From positions 442,612,213 through 442,674,212 of the forward strand of contig NC_081407.1 in NCBI RefSeq assembly GCF_030272615.1: a DNA stretch of 62,000 nt, given 5' to 3'. The DNA comes from Cryptomeria japonica. Lineage: Eukaryota > Streptophyta > Pinopsida > Cupressales > Cupressaceae. Under the pieces are notes generated by a model. It searched no databases. It saw only the letters and a program-made list of their open reading frames with translations, and was not told where the DNA came from. This document shows, in pieces, positions 47,200 through 57,765 of this stretch. The position numbers and the translations under genes are program-made. Position 1 is the first letter of the stretch, and the number at the start of each line of letters is the position of its first letter.

Positions 47200-48426
47200 A
47201 TCATCACTCTTCTTTTTCCATATTCGATTCATCTCTTCTCTGGTTTCCTTAATATTTACCTTCTTCTTGCCTTTCTGATCGTCAAAATGATTAATCGGTT
47301 TGTTATTTCTTGATCTACAAATTTTTTCCATGTGTCCCAGTTTATGACAATGATAGAAGGCCATTCCAGATGATCTCCAAGGTCCTGCATTGCCTCTTCT
47401 AGTTCTCCTTCTGTAATTCATAGCCACATGACCAAAATTGTTACAAATGGTGCAAATGACATTAGTTACCTTTTCCATCTCAAATGGACTAAATTGGTTG
47501 ACATAGGGTCTTTGCCACTTCATGTTACCCCAATTATCATAGGTTCTCATCCAGTTGCCATTAGGTCTTGGATTCATGTGAGGTACTGGATTATTTGCTC
47601 CATATCTGCATTCAACTGATCTATGTCCATACATTTTGCATGTGAAGCAATGACCTTGAAATCTCTTAGACACATACCTAGTATTTTCATTGTGGCTTGT
47701 ATTTCCCTTGGGTTTGTTTCTACACACATTTGCAGTATGACCAGGTTTATGACAAACAAAGCAAATAAGTTTGAAAACCTTCTTACCGGTAGGCTTATTA
47801 GCCTTAGGAGTAGTTTTGTCCTTATGAATGTTGCTCTTTGTACTAGAAGACTCTCCTTTCTCTGATGTGTTAAAACCAAGTCCAGAAGTATCACCTTTCA
47901 ACCTTTGTGATTGAATATGCTCATCCAGCAAGGTGGAACTTTTGTTGAACTTTTCTAGTTTCCCTTTGGCTTCAGTGAGTTCTCTGGTAAGATCTTCATT
48001 GTGTTTTGCAAGGGTTTCTCTTAGAGATGATGCCATTTCAAGATCTAGCTGCAAGACCTCTTTTTCTTCTTTCTCTGCATGCCAATGCTCATGCAAAGTA
48101 GCATTATCTCGTTTGATCTTAGCAATTTCATGATCTTTTTCTTTGACAAGATCTTTAGCTGTCCTCTTGGCTTCCAGTTCTTGACTCATGCGAATAGTTA
48201 AGCTTTCTAGCTCTCTCCTCAAATTTAGTTTTTCATCGTTCAATTTTTCAACTTCTTCAACTAAAGCATCAATCTTGGCTTCATCTGAAGAACTATTGTC
48301 AGATATTTTTTACAATTGTTCAGTTAGCTCTCTCCTTTTGACTTGAGAAGCTTTGAATCTGACCCTTAGGGTTTCAAGCTCATCCTTAGTAGCTTCAAGT
48401 ACTCTAGCCATCTCAAAGTAGCTCAT
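47200..48426 (-). pseudogene. gag: Element A Gag-like protein with coiled coil and four zinc knuckles
   Basis: The likely start is ATG at 48426 (MSYFEMARVLEATKDELE), about 60 bases after the PBS; an internal Met at 48411 is an alternative. One TAA interrupts at 48310-48312. A long Lys/Glu-rich coiled coil (ELEAKRTAKDLVKEKDHEIA, EALRELTEAKGKLEKF-like heptads) is followed by four CCHC knuckles. CFVCHKPGHTANVC and CFTCKMYGHRSVEC are intact; CTICNNFGHVAMNY has lost the last Cys; FYHCHKLGHMEKIC has lost the first. The usual N-terminal UBN2 half of Copia Gag is absent. The frame is cut at 47200 by element B and ends at 42945. Likely role: RNA binding and packaging. Confidence 0.8.
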
Positions 48427-48483
48427 TTCCCCAATGGTGGCTTTAGGGTTCCCTTCCAAGCGATTAGGATTTAAATAAGTTAG

Positions 48484-48497
48484 GCTTTGATACCAAT
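48484..48497 (-). promoter_or_regulatory. PBS of element A (tRNA-Met)
   Basis: Minus-strand ATTGGTATCAAAGC directly follows the 5' LTR end TATCA; one mismatch from the usual TGGTATCAGAGC. Confidence 0.88.
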
Positions 48498-49582
48498 TGA
48501 TAGAATTATAAATCACTAAGAGTGGGGGTGAATCAGTGACACCAAAAACAATACTACTTTAACACCGACCGATAGATATATTTAACAAGTTTGTTAAACA
48601 CTATGCAAGCTATCCAAAATGATATTAAATAATTCCCAATAAATAAAACATCCACCAAAACACAAGTGTTTATATGTGGAAAACCCAAATGGGAAAAACC
48701 ACGGTGAGATGGGACTTAGAAGTTAATGAACTGCAGTGATAGGTAATTGACTGGTTAAGGTATACAGAAATGCTCTGCTAGGAGTGAATCCTGTTAAAGA
48801 TCCAAAAGCTCTGTTAAAATATATACCCTATTAGGAGTAACCTCGGTAGAGGATTTCTGAATCCAAACTAATGGATCACCTAGTTAGAGGATTTGTACAA
48901 TGAATCTTGTTAGAGCTTACCCGGTTAGGGGATTTGACTGTTGTAGTGATTAGAAAACAATAGGTGGTGTGATCTAGAAGTAGCACAACTTGCTTGAATA
49001 GATCCTTTTATGGGCATTCAAAACTTCATTACCAACATACTCTACAATACTCTCAACACCTTAACACTTCTATCTTCGCATCAAATCAACATATCATAAC
49101 ATGTCTCCTTTCCTCATCATATGTCATTATATAGACATTTTTATTTCATGTCGGCCTTAAAAATTATATCACAATTTCCTAGCTGCAGTGAATCTGGACA
49201 ATCAAACATAACTCATCACAAATTACCACAAAAAATTGTTGGTTAGGGTAACTCATCACACAATCAATGAATACCAGTTGGAACATCAATACCGGTTGGA
49301 GTTAACCATATCAACATGTAAACCGATTGTCTTTCATTGCTCCTTTGATAATCTCCATTGGATCTTCAAGTTGGTGTCGGGTCATTCCTGTATTTCATAT
49401 ATATATACACCAGTTGTCTCCATGTACCGGTTTGATACTCTCTAAACAAATTCTTCTAGTACCGGTAGCAATATAATAACTCTTGAAGTAACACCGGTAG
49501 ATAATGTGATCTTATGTGTGTGTACATGTTCCATCAATGACAACATATGAATTTATTCATTACAATCATCATCAAGCCAACA
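48498..49582 (-). repeat. 5' LTR of element A
   Basis: 1085 bp. Plus-strand ends are TGATAGAATTATAAATC and CATCAAGCCAACA. It lacks the long G-run seen in the 3' copy. The AATTC duplication follows at 49583-49587. Confidence 0.93.
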
Positions 49583-49587
49583 AATTC

Positions 49588-51653
49588 AAAAGCCAAGTTA
49601 TATTTCTTTTGTAGAAAATAGTTCACAATTAACAACATAACTATGCATAGTGCACGGAGGAGGGCTCGCCATTGATGAAACAACCATGGATATTTCTTGT
49701 ATGAAAAAATTATAAGATTATAATAGATCACAAGTTCACATGTACGCGTGCATATAATCATGAAATCAAGAAAATAAAGTAGAGATGCATAACTTCGCCT
49801 CTCTTGATCCACAGGTGAATCAGATGCATTCAACAAATCCACATATCTCAATGGTCGTTGTACATGTAAAATTGACAAAAAACACTAATCAATCTACAAA
49901 CCCCAACTAATACTTGATTTCAACATTTTCAAACAATTGTACAACTAAAAATGTGTTCAATTACCTTCTTCCCAAGTTTTGGCATCTTCAAAAAATTATT
50001 TTTCTTAGGACGAGGCCTAAACGCGGAGGGGGTACCCTAAAAAAACAAAATTAACATTAGATATTAGTACATATAATATATTAAACATAATTTAAAAAAT
50101 ATAAAATTAAATTACTTGCATATTCCATCAAAACAATACATAAACAGGGTTGTACAAAATATGATACTGTATAGCCTTGTAGGCCAAAATCGACTTTGAT
50201 GTCATCAATCTGGGACATTTGGTCCCCTATCAACACCTACAAACCGAAAATTGGACCAAGCATTAAAGATAGTTAGTATATCTTGTAATATTTTTGAATT
50301 CAAAGTGTACTATTCTATTTAACATGTTACAAAATTTATACCTCAGGCATCGAAGTTGCAGCTATAGTAACTGGGGGAGGAGTATGGGACACTGCTGCTA
50401 CATCCTGAAATGTATATTATTTGTCTCAATTTAAATCGATGTATAAATGAAAATTTATTTATGTAATTATAAATTTAAAGTGACTGATAAATAAAATTCT
50501 ATAAATTCAAATCAACACACCTGTGTTTGTCACTGATGGGCAAACATCATGTCCATCAACTCATCTATCAGCACGAAATCCTCAGCTGTGCAGGCCTGAC
50601 ATCTACTCTTGTAAATCGTGCACATATGAGATGTGGATCCATCTGCACCGGCCACATCATCTATCTCTGAGCATATCCCCAAGCAACTAACACACATATG
50701 TTGAATGGGCTCTTTGTCACCACCTGGAGCAAGTAATGACTCATCATCCTATACAATAGGGTGTGCTAACGACGTCCCATGTTGGATTTGTGGTCGCTTG
50801 AAGAGTCTGTAGCTCCATCGAATCTTTCAGCTCTACTGGGACAACCTGATGCACCTTGGTTTTGGGTACTAGGGGGTAATGACTCTCTAGGGCTACTCGC
50901 CTATAAGATCCAAGTCTATCTTGGGCAGAGCCGCCACCTCTACCATGGAACTCTCTCATGTCAAAATAGTTTGGATGCACATTGAGCACAAACTCACAAT
51001 ATACTTTTCTCAAAAAATACAATGACACCTCATAATTATTACAAGGTGGATCATCAAAGACCATCAACCACCTCTACCAAAAAAGATTCTTCATCTGCAC
51101 ATTGGTACACCAATGTATGGGAAACCTCTTTGTATTAAGAGGTAACGACTGACTAGTTTTAGGATCAACAAAAAGGGCACACATTTGTTGTTTACTAATA
51201 TTTTTGTTTTTTCACTCCCTCGTATGATAACCCATCAACATAGTATTGATGACATCTATCCCTAAAGTTTCCCCATTTTGTAATTTATGTGGAAACAGCT
51301 ATGGCACCACTAGCTAATGTTTCTAGTCTAGTGGCAAGGGATTTATGATGCTCAAGTTCGGATGTTTTCAATTTATCAATCGGTCTATTGATTTTAGACG
51401 TATTTTGCCCTAACTGATTAATTAATTTCTCCTGTGTTTTAGGTGTGCAGTCAAAAGGAGGAATTGGGGGTGTATCTTGTGGGTTTTCAGGAGGTGCATT
51501 TTATTTTTCTTGTTGTGGATAATCAGAATCTGGTTTTTGAAACAAAAAATAAAAAAACCTAATCAAAATTAATGAAATTAAATTCAAAATGTAAAACAAA
51601 TTGAAAAAACAGGAAAGAAAGACAAAAAATAACAAAAACTAATCTTGATCCAT
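49588..51653 (-). pseudogene. Second (convergent, spliced) gene of transposon T
   Basis: On the minus strand, from an ATG at 51653 (MDQD), exon-like segments follow. 51540-51260 reads PPENPQDTPPIPPFD, KSLATRLETLASGAI, FRDRCHQYYVDGLSYEGVKK. 51180-50530 reads KRFPIHWCTNVQMKNLFW, FDDPPCNNYEVSLYFLRKVY, then a CxxC-rich part HMCVSCLGICSE...CTIYKSRCQACTAED. Three exons with good splice sites come next: 50404-50342 (DVAAVSHTPPPVTIAATSMP), from 50236 (VLIGDQMSQIDDIKVDFGLQ), and 50036-49965 (24 codons, SAFRPRPKKNNFLKMPK). Another lies near 49884-49780 (RPLRYVDLLNASDSPVDQER). Several stops (EK*NAPP, ST*ITKW, FW*RWL, HQ*QTQ) show decay. Function unknown; a zinc-binding accessory protein is a guess. Confidence 0.5.
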
Positions 51654-51779
51654 AGTGTCTGGAGGAGAAATGAGGCACCCCGTTCACGGTTTGGCAGAGA
51701 AAATGGGGAAAAAAACGTGGCTGTCATAGGAAAATAAAACCCAGTTTTTTTAAAAAAACTTTTTTTGACAGGTATCATG

Positions 51780-52035
51780 TATGCGGTCCTTTAGGGCTTA
51801 TTAGCACGTACGCACTCATTTTCCTAAAATTAGTGCATAAACGCTCACTTTCCTAAAGGTAGCGCATATGCCCTCACTTTCTTAAAGGTAGCGCGTACAC
51901 CCTCACTTTCCTAAAGGTAGCACGTACGTGCTTACTTTCCTAAAAGCAATGTGTACGCGCTACCTTTTCTAGGCTCAAGAACAACAGACCTAAGCGTGTA
52001 CGCGATGATTTCAAATTTTATAACCGCGTACGCCC
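51780..52035 (+). repeat. Right subterminal array of T, 29-bp period
   Basis: Motif starts at 51804, 51833, 51862, 51891, 51920 and 51951 (steps 29, 29, 29, 29, 31), then looser copies near 51994 and 52023. The unit is roughly CACTTTCCTAAAGGTA plus GCGCGTACAC. The same GCGCGTAC core marks the left end, so these are probably sites recognised by the element's own protein and may double as the promoter of the minus-strand gene. Confidence 0.82.
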
Positions 52036-52064
52036 TGCTTGTTTTTTTATGTTTTTTTTGGGTG

Positions 52065-52104
52065 GTGTCCACTTTTCGGACCACCATCTTTATGCACATA
52101 CCCC
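52065..52104 (-). repeat. Right terminal inverted repeat of T
   Basis: The complement begins GGGGTATGTGCATAAAGATG and continues GTGGTC, with AAGTGGACAC inside, matching 28515-28565 apart from a shorter interruption. Copia RT sequence resumes immediately after it. Confidence 0.9.
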
Positions 52105-53361
52105 TTGCTTTATGTTGCACACAAGAACTGCAAAGTATATCAGATGGATGTCAAATATGCATTTATGAATGGAGATCTTGAAGAGGAAGTTTATATTGAA
52201 CAACCAAATGGATTTTAATTATCAGAAGATAAGGACATGGTTTGGAGATTGAAGAAAGCTTTATATGGACTAAAATAGGCCCCTAGAGCATGCTATGCTA
52301 GATTGGAAAAGTATATTTCAAAGCTTGTTTTCAATAAAGGTAATACTAATAGTAACTTATATTACAAGATTGAGAATGATGACATATTGATTATTGAAGT
52401 CTTTGTGGATGATATCATTTTTGGAGGAGAAGAAGGTTTATGCATGTAATTTATTAATGATATGAAGAATGAATTTGAAATGTCTATGATTGGTGAGATG
52501 AATTTTTTTTTAGGTTTACAGATTACTCAGACTAAGAAAGGTATTTTCATTTGTCAAATTAAGTATGTGAAGGAGTTACTTAAGAAATTTAGACTCGAGA
52601 ATTCTAAACCTGTCGGTACTCCTATGATAACCGGTTGCAAATTGTCAAAGGATGATGAATCACCTAAGGTGAACTTGAGTAGATTCAAATCAATGATTGG
52701 TGGTTTGTTGTACCTAAATCAAACAAGACTTGATATAATGAATGCTGTTTGTATTGCTTCTAGATTTCAATCAGATCCTAGAGAAACTCATGATATTCTA
52801 TCAAGAGGATATTCAGATATTTGGCAGGTACAATAGAATGATGACTTTGGGTTATGGTATCCAAAGAATCACGACTTCACATTATGTGCATATACAAATT
52901 TTGATTGGGTAGGAGATGTGGATGACCGGAAGAGCACTACTAGTGATGCATTCTTTCTTGGGAAGAAGTTGGTTTCATGGTTTAGTAAGAAACAATCATG
53001 CACTTTATTGTCTACAACTAAAGCAGAATATGTTGCAGCTACTACCAACCGTACTCAAATTTTATGGATGAAACAGATGTTAAAGGATATAAGGGTAAGT
53101 TATAATGAGACTATTGTTATTCACTATGATAATAATGTTGCTATTGACATGTCAAAGAATTTGATATTTCATTCCAAATTAAAACACATTTCTATAAGGT
53201 ATAATTTCTTGAAGGAAAAGGTTGAAGCAAAGGAAGTCAGATTGGTTTATGTGCCTACTAAGGAACAAATTGTAGATATTATAGCGAAACCATATCCTAA
53301 AGACACTTTTGAATATCTTAGAGATCAGTTGGGGGTTACCAACCCTCCAGAAGAGACTTAG
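52105..53361 (+). pseudogene. pol: Element C pol, second part: RT and RNase H
   Basis: It resumes directly after T with [40 protein letters not shown] (then TAG for Q), and FVDDIIFGG with the RT catalytic DD at about 52405. FFLGLQI and KPVGTPM follow, then RNase H with DDRKSTTSDAFFLG, SWFSKKQSCTLLSTTKAEY, HYDNNVAIDMSKN and EQIVDIIAKP. Stops include TAA at about 52216, TAG at about 52276 and 52833, and TAA at about 52447. The carboxyl end LGVTNPPEE is followed by TAG at 53359. With 26561-28514 it forms a complete Copia pol order. Confidence 0.93.
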
Positions 53362-53626
53362 AGATGCATCAATCCGGTGAGCTTATCAAACATACTTTTC
53401 TGATCCGGATTGATGAACATGGTGCTACTACTTAGAGGGAGTACTTAGTTGTTTGGTTTAGTACTCTTGGTTTAGTATACATCCTTTTTCATTGATGTCA
53501 AAGGGGGAGAAGGTATTCATGTGAAAACTGCTAGATCTTTTGATGGTGTTTTGGAGATTGTTGGCATTCCTTGGCACTTGGATGTTTTCCGCATTTACTA
53601 TTGCCATCAGTGGCAAAGGGGGAGAT
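53362..53626 (+). promoter_or_regulatory. 3' untranslated region of C with two polypurine tracts
   Basis: GTCAAAGGGGGAGAAGG (53498-53514) and GGCAAAGGGGGAGAT (53612-53626) lie about 115 bases apart; the second abuts the 3' LTR. Each is preceded by ATTGATGT or TTGCCATCAGTG. No coding sequence. Confidence 0.82.
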
Positions 53627-54864
53627 TGTTGGTAATATGTTGGATTTGGTTAAGTGTTGTCATTGATGTCAACACTATATCCCTATTGGAGACTATCCCA
53701 ATTGGATATTTCTCGGTTGGTCTTGGTGATCCTTTTGGTTCCGGCTGTGATTCTGATCTGGTATGATTAGACCTCTAGAATCAGGCTTGGATGCTTATTC
53801 TAATGGTTATATGCTTGTTATATTATGTTGTTTTCACGTTTTGGTTATCACTTTTGGTATTTCTAGTTACTAGTTGGTTTATGCCTTTACCAACTTGCTT
53901 TTGGCTTCACCGGCTTCTAGCGTTCCCAGTTAGCTTTAGTGGTATGTTGTTTTGGTGACTTGGTCAATGTATTTTGGGTTCGGCTTATGGAATTAGTTTC
54001 TTTCATGTTATTGGTGCTTCTTGATCATATCCCAAGCATTTGGTGACTTTTCTTTGGATGATGTGCTATTATGGTGGTCCTATTTGGATCCGGTTAAACT
54101 TTCACTGAGGATTTCTACCGGAAAGTGAAGCATGTTGGATCTTGGTCTTAGCGGAACCCTTGATGGATATAATTGCTTGGTTACTTGATTTAGATCCATG
54201 CTATGTAATATAAATCATAATATTGGTCCGGTGGTATCATATGATGTAATTTTATAATTATGTGTTTATGGGTTTAGGGTTTAGCCAACCTTGTCAATAA
54301 GGTTGATGATTTGTATTTATAGGCAACTTATTCATGTAATATGGATAGATCGATGGTTATGGTTGGTTAAGTCTGCATTATCAGAGAAGGATTAAGTGAG
54401 AATAAATTCATATCATTCAGGTGAAGGTTGGAAAGGTTTTGTATTGCAGAGAAGATATCAGTGCTTAACCGAAACTATATTAGGCATTAGTAGATGCTAC
54501 TTTCACAGTTCATTGTTTTTCGGATTGTAGCCCGATGATTTTATAATTCAGTGAGACTTCCCTTTGTGATGAGTAGTGCACTCTAGGTTGTTGGCCTTTC
54601 TGCATTTGCAGACCCCTTTGTAATTATTCACAATACTACTGTAAAGTATTCATCTGATTGTGGTTAGGGTTTCCCACTGTGGTTTTTCCCTTTCTAGGTT
54701 TTCCACATCAAAATATTGGTGTTATGTGTGTTGTACTTTCATGTTATATTCTTCATTGGGTTGTGCTCCAGTTTAAGGTTTATAATTGAATTGATTCCAT
54801 TTATTGTTAGTAAACTAATTCACCCCCCCTCTTAGTTTACTACTAGTATCAGTGCATTTTGACA
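53627..54864 (+). repeat. 3' LTR of element C
   Basis: 1238 bp, TGTTGGTAATATGTTGG to CATTTTGACA, followed by the TGATA duplication at 54865-54869. It carries an extra GGATATTTCTCGGTT segment near its start relative to the 5' copy. Confidence 0.93.
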
Positions 54865-54869
54865 TGATA

Positions 54870-55173
54870 ATGGGTAAAGGAGCCTTTATATTCAAATGTT
54901 GTAGTCAATAGGTGAAGAAAGGGCAGATCTCAAATAACAAATGAATAGACGATCATAATGGTAAATGCCAAAAATGTCTAGACATTTGATCTAAGCTTAT
55001 AGCATGAGTATAAATTTATAGGGCAAAGACAACCTATCTTAATCAAAATACAACCATCTCCAAAGATTTATAGATCTATAGAGCATAAATCACACAAAGG
55101 ACAAACCAACTAGTGTTAACAATCTAAACATTGAATGAAGGATTAAGCCAAGAACACTATCTCAAGCAATATA
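54870..55173. other. Host sequence between elements C and D
   Basis: About 300 bp of AT-rich, purine-biased DNA like that at 16.1-16.4 kb. This is the right-hand continuation of the host interrupted by C. No gene. Confidence 0.6.
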
Positions 55174-56650
55174 TGTTGGCATATGTGCAGAGTTTGATGA
55201 CATGATGATATTGTATGTTGTCATTGATGTCAATATGTTGAAGTATGAACTGGTATATTGAAGAAAGCAAACTGGCAAGAGAACCGATATGATGGTATGA
55301 AGTGAACTGGTATGATGATGTGAACCGGTATATGCGAAATGGTGAGCCAGTATCGGGGTTTAATTTGATATGACTACCAGTTGTTAGTCTCAGCTTCAGG
55401 GTTTCCAGTTGATGCATTTCAAGTCTATGTGATTCGACCGATGACATCCTGTGATGGGTTAGCATTGAAATGAATATCAAATCATGTTGCCACGTCAGCC
55501 TTGTGCGCATGAAGGATTTCCTTAAGGATCTTGCATGAAAAAGATTGATCCCATCTACCTTGGGAATGTGCGAAGTCTCAGTAAATGATGGAGAGCGCAT
55601 GATGGGTTATCAACTTCCAGAAGCAGCAAAGAACGAATGATGGAGAACGTCTTGAGATTTGTTCAAGATTGTTTTACACTATGTAATGTGATTGAATGAT
55701 TAGGATTGGACCATCTGTATTAATAACCTAAATGTTTAGGGTTTAGGGTTTATGCCACCGACCTATCTATTGTCTATAAGGTTGATGATGATTTGCATTG
55801 TGAAGTTGTTGGCAAATGTTATGTGTGTATCCAAGTGAAGAGATACTTAATTCTTTACAGACCAGAGAAGTGTGTTGATACCTGCAGAGTGTGATTGCAG
55901 AAGTAAAGGAACTGAAATGGATCTGTCTTGGCATTGAGTGTTGTTATCAGATCAGTGTATTACCTGTTGACTTCTAACCATTTCAACAGTTGGAAAATAC
56001 CTTTACCGGGTAGCTTTAACAGGCTTTTTGTAAATCCTTTAACATGGTGAGTCAAAATCATTGAGTTCTTCAAATCCTCTTGTGAGGTAACCTTTAACAG
56101 GGTTCTAACCTTTAACCGGGTATTTAGCCATCCCTTAATCGGGTGATCCCTAGCAGGATCGATTCCTAGCTAAACCTATTGTAAAGTCCTTAACCGGACT
56201 AGGCTCCTAACAGAATAGACTTCAAAAGAGTTCAAAGAACAACTTGTGGGAATTCATCCCCACTGTGGCTTTTCCCAGTTGGGTTTCCACGTGAAAAATT
56301 AGTGTGTTATGTGTGATGTTTTTTCATGTGATGTCTTAGTGTTTTTTGTCAAGTGGTAAAGAATGTTGATCCAATGGTCATTATATTTCTGATGATGTAT
56401 TACTTGCTTATGCATATGGGTGAAGTGGAAATGAGTTATTAGGTTTTGTGAAGATCTAAGTGTTATCGGTTTATGTGTTTCATAGTCTCACCGTGTTTTA
56501 CTGGTAGTGCCCTATTTTAGATCGGTGATACTATTTACCAGTTTGTGCAGTCTTTAAAGTCAAAGTGGTTTAAGGAAGTTTTTGTCTATAGTGATTCACC
56601 CCCCCCCTCTCAGTATCTGTTGAGTACTTACTGTTCATCATTATTCATCA
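55174..56650 (+). repeat. 5' LTR of element D
   Basis: 1477 bp, TGTTGGCATATGTGCAGAG to GTTCATCATTATTCATCA. It is rich in ACCGGT/CCGGTA words and, toward the end, TTTAACAGG/TTAACCGGG phrases. Its first 900 bases match 61065-62000. Confidence 0.92.
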
Positions 56651-56651
56651 A

Positions 56652-56664
56652 TTAGTATCAAAGC
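56652..56664 (+). promoter_or_regulatory. PBS of element D (tRNA-Met)
   Basis: TTAGTATCAAAGC begins two bases after the LTR; a decayed form of TTGGTATCAGAGC. Confidence 0.8.
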
Positions 56665-56721
56665 ATCCTCCAGGTCCTCTGTGTTGTAAGCTTAACCACT
56701 TGAGGAAAAGATCCTATTCTA

Positions 56722-57765
56722 ATGATGAAGAGGGAAGGTCCTAAGTTCAACAGAGATAAATTTAAGATATGGAAGGACAAAATGAAAATATACATTAAAA
56801 GCATGGGTGCTCAACACTGGAGCTATGTTGAGAATACTTATGTTGTCCCTACCGGTACTCTCACCGATGATCAAAGAAGAGAAATTTAGGAGAATGAGCA
56901 AGTAATGGAAGCTCTTATCAGTAACCTATCTGATGTTGAGTTTATCGATGTTCAGGAAAAAGATAATCCCAAAGATGTATGGGATACTTTGGAGTCTATC
57001 TATGGCGGTGATGAGCATGTGAAGCAAGCTAAGGAAGAAATCCTTAGAGGAAAGTTTGAAGACATGCAGATGGTTGAAGGAGAGACCATTCAACAATATG
57101 GGATAAGGATTAAAATTGTTGTTGGAGACTTCAAGAGTGCACGAGGCAGAATGGATGATTCCACCATTGTTAGTAACGTTTTGAGAACCTTATTATCGGT
57201 CTATGCAATAAGGGTTACCGCTATTTAGGAGTTGAGATCTATTGACAAGACAAAGGTGTCCCTTGATTCTATCATTGCTAAGTTGACTGCATATGAGCTA
57301 AATAGTTATGATGGTAGTGTTCTAAAGACTGATTTAGCCTTTAAGGCATCTGCTGCACTATCCAGAAAGGGTAAAGAACCTAGTACTAGCTGTGATCCTA
57401 GACAAAGCAGAGATATGGATGATGAGGAGATCCTGATGGAATTTGAAGCTCTTTTGGCCAAGAGACTTCCTAAGGGAACTAGAAAATATAGAGGTAAGCT
57501 CCCTTTGAAATTATTTTCTTGCAATAAGATAGGACACATTGCTGTAAACTGTCCTAATGGTGATAATAAGGATAAACTGAAGAGGTTCAAAATGTTCAAA
57601 GGAGGAAATAGGAGAAACTGTCTTGTTGTAGTTGATGAAGGTGTCACTGATGATGAATCAGAAGATGAAGAAAGCAAAGACATAGCATTTGTAGCTATTA
57701 AAGAAGATGTGTCAGACAAGAAGGCTCTTGTCTCCTGCTTTGATAATTCCAATGAGTGGATTATT
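56722..57765 (+). pseudogene. gag: Element D gag
   Basis: ATG at 56722 (MMKREGPKFNRDKFKIWKDK), about 60 bases after the PBS, opens a single frame running into protease. It has the UBN2-type Gag pattern: VWDTLESIYGGDEHVKQAKE, GETIQQYGIRIKIVVGDFKS, DSIIAKLTAYELNSYDG. A zinc knuckle LFSCNKIGHIAVNC lacks its first Cys (Leu instead), as in element C. TAG codons interrupt at 56887 and 57226, both where CAG (Gln) is expected. An acidic DDESEDEESKD tract precedes protease. Confidence 0.9.

Larger units (their letters stand above)
38220..49582 (-). mobile_element. Non-autonomous LTR retrotransposon A (minus strand)
   Basis: LTRs 38220-39341 and 48498-49582 share sequence along their lengths. AATTC is duplicated perfectly at 38215-38219 and 49583-49587. 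A tRNA-Met PBS abuts the right LTR, and AAGGGGGAGAT on the minus strand abuts the left one. It reads right to left. Excluding nested element B it is about 7.2 kb. It encodes a Gag-like zinc-knuckle protein and a long second ORF, but no protease, integrase, RT or RNase H motif is visible, so it needed enzymes from a relative. The PPT context (TTGTCATCAATGCC...AAGGGGGAG) resembles Sirevirus-type Copia elements. Confidence 0.92.
28515..52104 (+). mobile_element. Large TIR DNA transposon T (23.6 kb with nested A and B)
   Basis: The terminal inverted repeats match at 24 of 26 positions: GGGGTAAGTGCACAAAGATG at the left, and the complement of GGGGTATGTGCATAAAGATG at the right. A further AAGTGGACAC match lies inside. 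Both ends carry GCGCGTAC-type subterminal motifs. Coding content is a small gene (29984-30416), a transposase-like gene (32400-35215) and a convergent spliced gene (51653 to 38146). The host RT frame of C is open on both outer sides. Without element A the length is about 12.2 kb. No clear target duplication is visible, and I cannot assign a superfamily. Confidence 0.82.
16440..54864 (+). mobile_element. Copia LTR retrotransposon C, split by two large insertions
   Basis: It has LTRs at 16440-17673 and 53627-54864, a TGATA duplication on both sides, a PBS after the 5' LTR and a PPT before the 3' LTR. The internal order is gag, protease, integrase, RT, RNase H, as in Ty1/copia. Removing the Tat insertion (17797-25602) and transposon T (28515-52104) leaves about 7 kb, a normal Copia length. 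The coding frame stops at both breakpoints and resumes in register on the far sides, which confirms insertion. The two PPT-like tracts and TGTTGG ends resemble the Sirevirus branch; that placement is from memory. Confidence 0.93.

Noticed and set aside
17675-56664. tRNA genes at the TGGTATCAGAGC-like sites
   Set aside because: These are 12-14 base primer binding sites next to LTRs; no cloverleaf follows.
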